Positions 1-5,724 are shown, counted from the stretch's first letter. The stretch is DNA of 8,074 nucleotides from Thermodesulfovibrionales bacterium (GCA_022865525.1 JALHSV010000497.1:1-8074); one strand, 5' to 3'. Notes: generated from the sequence alone by a model not told the origin. Made by a program: numbers and translations.

Positions 1-2263
1 AATTCTGGTTACTGTTTTCGCTGCACAGGGTGTCAATTGTGGCGAAATGATAACCGAACTTTGCGCTGAGGTTCATATATTCTCTCGAAATGATCGCATA
101 ACTGGTCCCTCCAGGCTCATCTCTTCCCCCTGCTGTTGCACTCGCGGCAAAGAGGGTTACAAATTTTTTCATATCAACGCCTATTGCACCGGACCAGGTT
201 ATCCCAGGGTGCGTAAATCCTTTCCAGATAGCCTTCATGGGGAGAGATTCGATATGTTCCGGCGTAACGACATGACAGGTGGTCAATCCCTCTTTAAGGC
301 CTCCGCCAACATCAATCAGATGAAGCGTTAAGGGGATTGAAGCAGTAAGTTTAATTGAGCGTATTTCTTCAGCTTCCTCAGTGAGACCGAACATCTCCTT
401 TACGGCTGTTTCATGGGTGAAGCGTATAATGTCATGGAGCGTTTTGCACCCTTCCGGAGAAAAAGAGGGAGATTCCGTGTTTGTAAGGTTTAAAGGAGAG
501 ATCCTGTCGAGGATGTTTCGCATCCTTCTCTGGACAGGACTTCCAAAAACCAGTTTTCCTGTTGGTCTTGCACCTCCTGCCAATTCTTCTATAATCCCTT
601 TATAGACGGTTGTAGAAACAGCCGACATGGTTATCATCTCACCATCCTGAAGAACAGTCGTTGCATTCTTTGTATCTACGATGACAGGTATCCCAAATTC
701 GCGGGCTACCGAGGAAAGATGGCTCGTAACGCTGCCGATATCAGTTATTATGCCTTTTATTTTTGTCATCAGCTTTGCATAATCCGGTGAAGCAGTTTTT
801 GTAATAAGGATGCAATTTTCCGGCACGTCTTTGGTTTCAATCCCTTCTTTCATGATGAAAGCTCTGCCTGCAGCTGCTCCGGGAGATGCGTTTTGTCCGC
901 CTGAAAGGAGAACCTCATATCCCGCCAAGTCTATCTGCCTTGCTTCTTCAGGAACCTTTTCTGCCTGACCGATGGGGCGTGATTGCAAAATAAACAGTCT
1001 TCCTTTTGTGTCAACCGCCCATTCGATATCCTGGGGACTTCCGAAGGCATTTTCAAGCATAAGTGAATAATCGGCCAGTCTCATAACGGTATCGTTATCA
1101 AGTGAAGCTCTATCTTTTTCGCCTTCAGGTACTTTCTCCAGTTTCGTACCACCAGTATCAAGTGTGACGAGACGGTGGTCCTTCCTGTTTATTTCTTTTT
1201 TCCTGATGGATTTATTCTCCTTGTCTACCAGAAAAATGTCCGGTGAGGCACTGCCGTCTACCAAGTGTTCACCGAGTCCCCATATCGAACTGATTTTAAC
1301 GAGATTGGCATCGCCGGATGAATCATCACCGGTATAGACAACACCGCTTGCCATTGAATCAATCATTGTCACCCCAGCAACGCACATGGGGGTTTCATGG
1401 TCGTCAAGTCCGTAATGTAACCGGTAAGAGATAGCCCTTGGTGAATATTTACTTGCAATGACTGTCTTGTAAGCATTGATGATGTTCTCTTCTGTGACAT
1501 TCAGCACGGTAACATATTGTCCTGCAAAGGTTGCCTCTGTATCTTCTCCAATCGCACTGCTCCTTAGAGCAATCCTCACGCCTTTCTGGGTTTTTGACTC
1601 AAGTGTATGGTATTCCTTCATGATAGCTTCAATAATATCCAGGGGAACCTCAGCAGTCATGACCATAGTTCTTAGCTCATCGCTTATAGTTTCAAGGTTG
1701 CCTGTGAAATCAGGAGACAATCCCGAAAGTGCATCTTCTATCTGTGCTGAGAGCTTGTTCTCATCAATAAACCTCCAGAAGGCAAAGGCGGTTATAGCAA
1801 AACCCTCAGGAACAGGCAGTCCGAGAGAGGTTTTAATAAAAGCGAGATGTCCTGCCTTTGCTCCCACCATCTTTTTCAGCTCAGGAGTAATATCTTCAAA
1901 GTGGAGCACGAGATCACGTGTTACATATTGATATGCAGGCCTCAATTCTTCGGAAAGTGCAGTATCTATTTCATCCATTACCTTTTTTAATGAAGGGAAT
2001 TCCTTGCCTGACATGGCTTCCAGAGATTCTAAGACTCCAGTTACAGATTTACGCAGTCTTTTATATTTCATCTTCATGAATGGAAGGCTAAAAGGCCTGC
2101 CGCTGTAAAAGATCTGTTCCATATCGGCAATCGTCTTCAGGGCGTTGTTGTTGTGTTTCAGAAAATCCGTAAAAGAACGGTATTTCTCCACATGAACTCC
2201 CTGCAGGTTGGTAAGCAACATACACACGTCCTTTTTTGAAAAAATATTCAGAAGGCTTTTCAT
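1..2263 (-). CDS. PEP-synthase-like phosphotransferase (ATP-grasp + phosphohistidine domains, atypical C-terminus), 3'-truncated by window
   Basis: The open frame runs from ATG at 2263 through the window edge (754 codons visible, no stop). The start follows AAGGAG (2271-2276) at 7 bp spacing. Residues about 130-435 match the PPDK/PEP-synthase nucleotide-binding domain: the RSSAIGED motif begins at R234, FAGQY follows, and the domain ends in ILQSRPI with R429. Residues about 450-550 are the swivelling phosphohistidine domain, with GSVTSHLSS carrying the expected catalytic His515, then REFGIPVIV. Enzymes with these two domains transfer phosphate from ATP through the histidine to an acceptor such as pyruvate. 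From about residue 560 I cannot see the GLLR-type motif of the PEP/pyruvate barrel that should lie within about 100 residues of the histidine. Instead there is an unfamiliar region (LHLIDVGGG near 660, SYAIISREYMNLS near 730). The N-terminal 120 residues are also an extension relative to PEP synthase. The acceptor is therefore unknown; PEP synthase proper is possible but not favoured. It lies 19 bp after the chrB-like gene, probably in one operon. Confidence 0.82.
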   Translation of the reverse strand, partial: MKSLLNIFSKKDVCMLLTNLQGVHVEKYRSFTDFLKHNNNALKTIADMEQIFYSGRPFSLPFMKMKYKRLRKSVTGVLESLEAMSGKEFPSLKKVMDEIDTALSEELRPAYQYVTRDLVLHFEDITPELKKMVGAKAGHLAFIKTSLGLPVPEGFAITAFAFWRFIDENKLSAQIEDALSGLSPDFTGNLETISDELRTMVMTAEVPLDIIEAIMKEYHTLESKTQKGVRIALRSSAIGEDTEATFAGQYVTVLNVTEENIINAYKTVIASKYSPRAISYRLHYGLDDHETPMCVAGVTMIDSMASGVVYTGDDSSGDANLVKISSIWGLGEHLVDGSASPDIFLVDKENKSIRKKEINRKDHRLVTLDTGGTKLEKVPEGEKDRASLDNDTVMRLADYSLMLENAFGSPQDIEWAVDTKGRLFILQSRPIGQAEKVPEEARQIDLAGYEVLLSGGQNASPGAAAGRAFIMKEGIETKDVPENCILITKTASPDYAKLMTKIKGIITDIGSVTSHLSSVAREFGIPVIVDTKNATTVLQDGEMITMSAVSTTVYKGIIEELAGGARPTGKLVFGSPVQRRMRNILDRISPLNLTNTESPSFSPEGCKTLHDIIRFTHETAVKEMFGLTEEAEEIRSIKLTASIPLTLHLIDVGGGLKEGLTTCHVVTPEHIESLPMKAIWKGFTHPGITWSGAIGVDMKKFVTLFAASATAGGRDEPGGTSYAIISREYMNLSAKFGYHFATIDTLCSENSNQN

Positions 2264-2270
2264 ATACGTA

Positions 2271-2276
2271 CTCCTT
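2271..2276 (-). promoter_or_regulatory. Shine-Dalgarno of the PEP-synthase-like gene
   Basis: The coding strand reads AAGGAG, 7 bp before ATG 2263. It fixes that start over the later in-frame Met15. It lies wholly within the 19 bp gap after the chrB-like stop, which supports co-transcription with independent translation initiation. Confidence 0.75.
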
Positions 2277-2282
2277 TGTTAT

Positions 2283-3263
2283 TCATGCCCTTGAGACATA
2301 GAGCATCTCAAAAATTGCCATACCTTTAATCAGTGATTCGGAATCATCTTTTACTGTCTTTCTAATGCCGGAAAGAATATCCTCGATTCCTTTTGCTTCA
2401 GAAGTTTTGAATTTGTCGTCCTTCAGATCCAGTTCATGTACGATTTCCGCTATCTTCCTCAGGGTTTTATCTTTTAGGGCGAATGACTTCATCAGAACCT
2501 CGAAGGTGCAAAGATCTCCTAAATGGGTAAACCTGCCTCCACGAGTATCAAAAGAAATAACATCTTTGCCCATGTTATCGAGGTTTTTTTCATCAATAAA
2601 GGAAAAGGAGGGATTCTTGTCGATAAACTTCTTAATAAGCCATGCCGACGCAAACCTGTCCACGAAAGGCCTTTCGCGGGTTGCCCATGTCTTGTCCTGA
2701 TAGTCTTCAATGCGGACAGGAGATATGGCGACAGTATGTTTTTTTGTTTCAGTTCCTGAAAGACCATTAAACGTTATGACTATCCTATCTAACCTTTTCC
2801 CTACTTCCAGTCCTCTTTTAGAAAAAAAGAAGTCTATTTTTTTTATATCTTCAAAATCTCTCTGAGATTTTCTCATTTGATTGGCGAGTTTCTTGTTATC
2901 CTGTGAAGCCCCACTGCTTAGCTTTCTTTCAATCTCATCAATTTCCCTCAGAATATGTTGATAAGCGGTCTCCCTCTGCTTATTGAATAGACTGATAATC
3001 TTCTGGTTGTCGTTCGTTTCTGTCTTCTCTGCACGGACGAAGGAACCTTCGCCCTTCAGGGATATCACCTCGGATACCAGCCATGTTAGAAATTCATGGT
3101 GTTCTTCGGTATAAGGCATAATGTAGACAGAACCTTTGAACGGGAGGGCTCCGGCTTTGAGCAGTTTTCTCCAGATTGTCATTCTGTTCCTGACAGGTTT
3201 AGAGGGAAGGGAATAAAAAAATAACAGCCAGCTTAGATCATTATCTGTTTTGTTTTTCAACAT
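2283..3263 (-). CDS. chrB: ChrB-like protein (ChrB N- and C-terminal domains)
   Basis: This 326-residue protein has the two-domain layout of ChrB, the regulator and accessory protein of chromate resistance. Residues 11-80 resemble the ChrB N-terminal domain (WLLFFYSLPSKP, then RMTIWRKLLKAGALP and GSVYIMP). Residues about 85-140 are highly charged and helical, likely a coiled-coil linker. Residues 191-326 carry the conserved C-terminal block: WATRERPFVDRFASAWLI from W193, RFTHLGDLCTFEVL from R244, and VHELDL with H276. The start is ATG 3263: an in-frame TAA lies just upstream, and ACCTCA (3268-3273, reading TGAGGT on the coding strand) supplies a Shine-Dalgarno. In known systems ChrB senses chromate or sulfate and controls chrA; here no chrA is visible and the partner is a PEP-synthase-like gene. 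The family assignment is strong, but the chromate role is inference. The C-terminal domain may have an enzymatic or metal-binding function in other contexts. Confidence 0.85.
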   Translation of the reverse strand: MLKNKTDNDLSWLLFFYSLPSKPVRNRMTIWRKLLKAGALPFKGSVYIMPYTEEHHEFLTWLVSEVISLKGEGSFVRAEKTETNDNQKIISLFNKQRETAYQHILREIDEIERKLSSGASQDNKKLANQMRKSQRDFEDIKKIDFFFSKRGLEVGKRLDRIVITFNGLSGTETKKHTVAISPVRIEDYQDKTWATRERPFVDRFASAWLIKKFIDKNPSFSFIDEKNLDNMGKDVISFDTRGGRFTHLGDLCTFEVLMKSFALKDKTLRKIAEIVHELDLKDDKFKTSEAKGIEDILSGIRKTVKDDSESLIKGMAIFEMLYVSRA

Positions 3264-3280
3264 AGATACCTCATTCTTTT

Positions 3281-3326
3281 AATTACTGTAACAATTGATA
3301 CATTTATATCAAATGTTACAGTAATT
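3281..3326. promoter_or_regulatory. 46 bp inverted repeat, candidate double operator over the chrB-like promoter
   Basis: Two 20 bp arms (3281-3300 and 3307-3326) are reverse complements with a single mismatch (3294 against 3313), separated by 6 bp. Each arm contains its own 9 bp dyad, TTAC-T-GTAA (3283-3291) and TTAC-A-GTAA (3316-3324), whose centres are 33 bp apart, about three helical turns. One dyad sits in the -35/-10 spacer and the other at and downstream of the predicted transcription start; the -10 box sits between them. This is the layout expected for two repressor dimers on one DNA face. The binding protein is unknown; ChrB-like itself is one candidate. A cruciform or an mRNA hairpin is an alternative reading, but transcripts would include only the left arm. 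Confidence 0.65.
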
Positions 3327-3331
3327 GTCAA
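3303..3331 (-). promoter_or_regulatory. sigma70-type promoter of the chrB-like operon
   Basis: On the minus strand there is a perfect -35 TTGACA (3326-3331), a 17 bp spacer, and the -10 TATAAA (3303-3308), preceded by TGA, giving an extended -10 (TGn). The predicted transcription start is near 3296, about 33 nt before ATG 3263. The hexamer matches and spacing are ideal, so basal activity should be high unless repressed. The surrounding inverted repeat suggests that repression does occur. Confidence 0.72.
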
Positions 3332-3335
3332 TAGT

Positions 3336-3484
3336 AAAAATGTCCGTTTTGTCGTCATTCCGGACTTGATCCGGAATCCAGGATTTTCTTTTATAACTAC
3401 TGGATTCCCGCCGGAGTTTACCCTCGTGAAGACGGGGGCGGGAATGACGGGAATTTGATGATATCTCGGACATTATTTTGCAGG
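3336..3484. repeat. MITE/REP-like dispersed element between 10 bp direct repeats
   Basis: This non-coding element is built from nested inverted repeats. The outer arms are AATGTCCG (3339-3346) and CGGACATT (3467-3474). Next come CGTCATTCC (3353-3361) and GGAATGACG (3441-3449), then GGAATCCAG (3373-3381) and CTGGATTCC (3400-3408). Each half also folds on itself: ATTCCGGA with TCCGGAAT around CTTGA on the left, and ATTCCCGCC with GGCGGGAAT on the right. The GTCATTCC...GGAATCCAG signature resembles repeats that occur in many copies in several bacterial genomes, such as dRS3-type repeats of Neisseria. The sequence TGTCAATAGT occurs immediately on both sides (3326-3335 and 3485-3494), which could be a target-site duplication. 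The left copy overlaps the -35 box of the chrB-like promoter. Confidence 0.65.
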
Positions 3485-3536
3485 TGTCAATAGTTGAAAT
3501 ATATAGCTAAAAAATACATTATTTTGCGGACTTGAT
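3470..3536. repeat. Short direct repeats next to the MITE-like element
   Basis: ACATTATTTTGC occurs at 3470-3481 and again at 3516-3527, 46 bp later. The second copy runs straight into CGGACTTGAT (3527-3536), which repeats 3361-3370 inside the element. The stretch therefore looks like a partial or decayed second unit of the same repeat family. Function is unknown. Confidence 0.5.
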
Positions 3537-3548
3537 GAAGTACTTCAT
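3535..3548. repeat. 14 bp perfect palindrome between the radical SAM and chrB-like genes
   Basis: ATGAAGTACTTCAT is its own reverse complement. A smaller inverted repeat, ATTTG-CAT-CAAAT (3557-3569), lies 8 bp to the right. The pair sits 30-65 bp after the stop of the radical SAM gene on the minus strand. Neither is GC-rich or followed by a clean T-run, so they are not convincing intrinsic terminators. Operator and repeat-remnant roles are both open. Confidence 0.4.
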
Positions 3549-3598
3549 GATATCAGATTTGCATCAAATATTATTATAGGGCATTGTGAGAACCAATT

Positions 3599-4342
3599 TT
3601 AAAATACTACCTGACAGGAAATCCCTTCCCTTTCAAATGCCGTATTCAACTCCTCTCCCTTTTGCGAGAAGAAGCTGTCTTCCATGGCCCACTGCATCCC
3701 GTATTTTTTGTATGCCCAGTCTGCATAATGATAGTTCAGCCTGTCAAGGATCACGTACTCCACCTTACCCTTAAGCGCACTAACCAGCCCCTCGGCGCCA
3801 GGAAGAATTGGTGCTATCATGGCAAAGGTTCTAATCCCTTCCGAGTGCAGCTTCGCCAGGGCTTCAATCCTCTTTTTTAATGGTGGGGCCCCTTGTTCAA
3901 ATATCCTTCTCATCTTCTCATCCGCCGTGGTTATGGTGAATCCGACCTCGGCATGCTTTGATCTCTTAAGGGTCCCAATGTCCCTCAGGACAAGAGAGGA
4001 TTTGGTCTGAACTGTGAAAGGCCAGCCGTTTTCGATGAGGATATCCAGACATCTCTTCGTGAGCATATACCGCTTTTCTAAAGGTTGATAAGGATCGCAC
4101 ACACCGCTTATCCATACCCTTCCAACCTGTTTTTTCTTCACCTTATGGGCCAAAAGTTCAGGGGCGTTTATTTTTATGTCGATAAACTCCCCCCATCTCT
4201 CCGTGTGACCTGTAAACCTCTTCATAAATTTGGCATAGCAGTACACACAAGCATACTGGCAGCCAACATAAGGGTTTAAAGCATAATCATAGACCTGAGA
4301 CTTAGACAGAACACTTTTAGCCTTTATCTCCCTGATCCTCAT
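3599..4342 (-). CDS. Radical SAM protein, spore-photoproduct-lyase-like (SplB/COG1533 group)
   Basis: This 247-residue cytoplasmic protein has the radical SAM cluster motif CQYACVYC, with Cys28, Cys32 and Cys35 in Cx3Cx2C spacing, which ligates a 4Fe-4S cluster and S-adenosylmethionine. The order of blocks is that of the SplB-like group: NPYVGC before the cluster, SGVCDPYQPLEK (residues 79-90), QTKSSLVLRD (112-121), then GFTITTAD (about 134-141) and the APILPG block (177-182). Family members include spore photoproduct lyase, which repairs a thymine dimer, but most members of this short type have no proven substrate. This host need not sporulate, so I assign only the family. The start is ATG 4342, because an in-frame TAA lies about 6 nt upstream. 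There is no clear Shine-Dalgarno, so translation may be leaderless. It stands alone, with 335 bp to the next minus-strand gene. Confidence 0.85.
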   Translation of the reverse strand: MRIREIKAKSVLSKSQVYDYALNPYVGCQYACVYCYAKFMKRFTGHTERWGEFIDIKINAPELLAHKVKKKQVGRVWISGVCDPYQPLEKRYMLTKRCLDILIENGWPFTVQTKSSLVLRDIGTLKRSKHAEVGFTITTADEKMRRIFEQGAPPLKKRIEALAKLHSEGIRTFAMIAPILPGAEGLVSALKGKVEYVILDRLNYHYADWAYKKYGMQWAMEDSFFSQKGEELNTAFEREGISCQVVF

Positions 4343-4688
4343 ATTTTAAACTTTATCACGGTTCGGTTAATTCTCAAATCTGTCCGGTGATATCATTGCG
4401 CATAGACGCTATAATTGTAAGCCATGAGGGGGTTAAGCGACTTTATTCACAGCTTCTTGCCTTCTTCTTATAAGTTACACACCTCGGCGTCTCGATAAAC
4501 GTGAGTCGTTCATAGGAGTGTTCATTTTTGATCTTAACTCATATTTGAAGATTTCCGATTCACAGTAACGTTTTAAGAGCAAGGCCAATCCCGCGCAGTT
4601 CAAATGAAAAGTATCATACTTAAAGTACCTCACGACTTTATGCAGATATGAGTGATTCTCATTGATCATAGCTATCCACAAAATCCAA
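4343..4688. other. Divergent intergenic region, no gene assigned
   Basis: These bases lie between the minus-strand radical SAM gene and the plus-strand toxin gene promoter. They contain a 68-codon minus-strand open frame (4475-4681) that starts MWIAMINENHSYLHK. I recognise no family in it and see no Shine-Dalgarno. The same frame stays readable for 13 further codons past its stop, which could mean a decayed gene or chance. Near 4381-4396, TGTCCGGTGATATCAT resembles the reverse complement of 3458-3473 in the repeat element (one gap, few mismatches). No RNA gene or terminator is evident. Confidence 0.4.
4350..4377 (-). promoter_or_regulatory. Possible promoter of the radical SAM gene
   Basis: On the minus strand, TTGAGA (4372-4377) and TAAAGT (4350-4355) are separated by 16 bp, with TGA in front of the -10 (extended -10). 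Transcription would begin within a base or two of ATG 4342, consistent with the missing Shine-Dalgarno. The hexamers are imperfect, so confidence is low. Confidence 0.35.
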
Positions 4689-4718
4689 TTTACTAAATAG
4701 TAACAAATTTGTTATATT
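4689..4718 (+). promoter_or_regulatory. Promoter of the toxin-antitoxin operon
   Basis: The -10 TATATT (4713-4718) is five of six to consensus. A weak -35 TTTACT (4689-4694) lies 18 bp upstream. Transcription would start at about 4725, essentially at the toxin ATG (4724). An in-frame TAG at 4718-4720 rules out an upstream start, so the toxin message is probably leaderless. Confidence 0.5.
4701..4714. promoter_or_regulatory. 14 bp palindromic operator of the toxin-antitoxin operon
   Basis: TAACAAATTTGTTA is perfectly self-complementary. The symmetry continues imperfectly outward (CTAAATAG to the left, TATTAG to the right). It fills the spacer and touches the -10 box. Autorepression by the XRE antitoxin at such a site is the rule for HigBA-type systems, so this is the likely operator; binding is inferred. 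Confidence 0.65.
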
Positions 4719-4723
4719 AGATT

Positions 4724-5053
4724 ATGTGGGTCGTCAAATATGATGAACGACTGGAAGAATGGCTGGAGACAATCCCTGCAGATATAAAGGCAAAGGTGCT
4801 GAGAATCGTGGATATGCTTGTTGAGTTCGGCCCTCATAATGTCAGGGAACCTTATGTAAAGCACGTGGAAGGGCAAAGAAAGCTTTTCGAGATAAGAGCG
4901 AAAGGGAAAGATGGGATTGGGCGGGTATTCTACTGCACGATTGCCGGGCAGAAAATCATATTGCTCCATGGATTCACAAAGAAGACGGTTGAAACTCCGA
5001 AAAGAGAAATAGCTATTGCGGTAAAAAGGATGCGGGAGGTGATGTATGGCTAA
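4724..5053 (+). CDS. HigB-like toxin, RelE/ParE superfamily (phage-derived Gp49-like family)
   Basis: This 109-residue basic protein is probably a ribosome-dependent mRNA interferase. It carries the Gp49-like/HigB pattern: VKYDERLEEWLETIP at the start, KLFEIRAKG (residues 53-61), GRVFYC (66-71), ILLHGFTKKT (79-88) and TPKREIAIA (91-99). The basic and aromatic residues in these blocks (R58, R67, K86, K87) are where family members cleave or bind mRNA, although I cannot assign the catalytic set exactly. The full family length is present with no frameshift. The first possible start in frame is ATG 4724, because a TAG lies 3 nt upstream; there is no Shine-Dalgarno. The toxin comes first and overlaps the antitoxin gene by 8 bp, the order typical of higBA rather than relBE. 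Confidence 0.85.
   Translation: MWVVKYDERLEEWLETIPADIKAKVLRIVDMLVEFGPHNVREPYVKHVEGQRKLFEIRAKGKDGIGRVFYCTIAGQKIILLHGFTKKTVETPKREIAIAVKRMREVMYG
5035..5043 (+). promoter_or_regulatory. Strong Shine-Dalgarno for the antitoxin inside the toxin gene
   Basis: GGAGGTGAT pairs with almost the whole anti-Shine-Dalgarno of 16S rRNA, with its core 6 bp before ATG 5046. The contrast with the toxin's missing ribosome binding site suggests more antitoxin than toxin is made from the shared message. Confidence 0.8.
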
Positions 5054-5342
5054 ACTCAAGGATTTAAAAAAGTTAAAGGTTCAATGGCTTAAAGATCCTG
5101 AGGTGTGGAGAGAATACGAAGCTCTTCAAACAGAGTTCCAGTTGGCAAAGGAACTTATCAAGGCGCGAACGAAAGCAAAAGTGACGCAGGCAGAACTAGC
5201 CAGGAGAATAGGGACAAAGTCTACTGCTATATCAAGATTAGAATCCCCTAATTATGGAAAGGCTTCCATTTCCATGCTGAAAAAGGTTGCCCAGGCTCTC
5301 GGTTGTGAATTACAGATACGTCTTGTGCCAAAACACCAATGA
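5046..5342 (+). CDS. HigA-like antitoxin, XRE-family helix-turn-helix
   Basis: This 98-residue protein has a Cro/C1-type HTH domain at about residues 35-90. AKVTQAELARRIGTKSTAISRLE is the helix-turn-helix, with TQAELA and the recognition helix STAISRLE; it is followed by SISMLKKVAQALGCELQIRLVP, the usual end of HigA-type antitoxins. The N-terminal 30 residues (LKDPEVWREYEALQTEFQLA) form a charged helix typical of HigA partners that wraps the toxin. It neutralises the toxin by direct binding and is expected to repress the operon at 4701-4714. It follows the toxin with an 8 bp overlap and its own strong Shine-Dalgarno. No clear terminator follows. Confidence 0.88.
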   Translation: MAKLKDLKKLKVQWLKDPEVWREYEALQTEFQLAKELIKARTKAKVTQAELARRIGTKSTAISRLESPNYGKASISMLKKVAQALGCELQIRLVPKHQ

Positions 5343-5681
5343 CTTGAAACACCTTTTGTTTATCAATTATATGAGAGTGTTTCTGATTGTTCAACAGGGT
5401 TGGGCATGGCTTCCCTTTTTGTAGAAAGGATATTCTATTCTTTATTCCTATTAGTTATTCTCAATATTTTCTTCTTAAGAAGTGTTCAATATAAGTTGTA
5501 ATTCATTTCGAATAGAAATTTTCCTGCGTGCATAGATGAAGAAAGAGAGAATAAATTGAGAATCCTTTGAAATGTGTAATAGCAGATACAGTCATTAGTC
5601 TGTTATTCATTGAGTTTGTTTGGTTAACCACTCCGCTATTGACATCCGACCTCAAGTCTGGGATACAGCTGCAAAAAATTA
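5343..5681. other. Intergenic region after the toxin-antitoxin pair, no gene assigned
   Basis: This AT-rich stretch has no supported coding frame. It holds several inverted repeats. GAAACAC (5346-5352) pairs with GTGTTTC (5377-5383) over a 24 nt loop. CTTCTTAAGAAG (5471-5482) is a perfect palindrome. AATAGCAGA (5578-5586) pairs with TCTGTTATT (5599-5607) with one G-U wobble, and TGGTTAACCA (5621-5630) is also palindromic. None is GC-rich with a following T-run, so no terminator is called. TATTGACATC at 5637-5646 recurs at 5680-5689, where it forms the -35 region of the next gene. Confidence 0.45.
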
Positions 5682-5710
5682 TTGACATCAGGTGAATCTT
5701 GCCTTAAACT
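5682..5710 (+). promoter_or_regulatory. Promoter of the tetR-efflux operon
   Basis: A perfect -35 TTGACA (5682-5687), a 17 bp spacer and the -10 TAAACT (5705-5710, four of six) precede the regulator. Transcription would start near 5717, only about 8 nt before ATG 5725. A second TTGACA (5639-5644), 43 bp upstream and followed by GATACA at 17 bp, could be a weaker tandem promoter. Confidence 0.6.
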
Positions 5711-5723
5711 GAACATAGGTTCA
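5710..5723. promoter_or_regulatory. Inverted repeat at the start of the TetR gene, candidate self-operator
   Basis: TGAAC-ATAG-GTTCA has 5 bp perfect arms around a 4 bp centre. It covers the end of the -10 box and the predicted transcription start. TetR-family regulators usually repress their own operon through such a site; binding here is inferred, and the short arms could occur by chance. Confidence 0.45.
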
Positions 5724-5724
5724 C

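Noticed and set aside
1476..1931. 151-codon plus-strand open frame
   Set aside because: It lies antisense to the clearly coding ATP-grasp region of the PEP-synthase-like gene, has a low-complexity serine-rich product and no family features.
3255..3275. Five-codon upstream open frame overlapping the chrB-like start
   Set aside because: The ATG formed near the Shine-Dalgarno has no ribosome binding site of its own and is most likely chance.
3336..3536. CRISPR array
   Set aside because: The repeats are nested inverted repeats and two short direct repeats of differing spacing, not regular units with spacers, and no cas gene is present.
3535..3569. Palindromes after the radical SAM gene as an intrinsic terminator
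   Set aside because: The stems are AT-rich and not followed by a T-run on the minus strand.
5346..5383. GAAACAC/GTGTTTC hairpin as terminator of the toxin-antitoxin operon
   Set aside because: The 7 bp stem closes a 24 nt loop and no T-run follows, so it is too weak.
5503..5688. 61-codon minus-strand open frame upstream of the TetR gene
   Set aside because: It overlaps the TetR promoter, has no Shine-Dalgarno and no recognisable motif.
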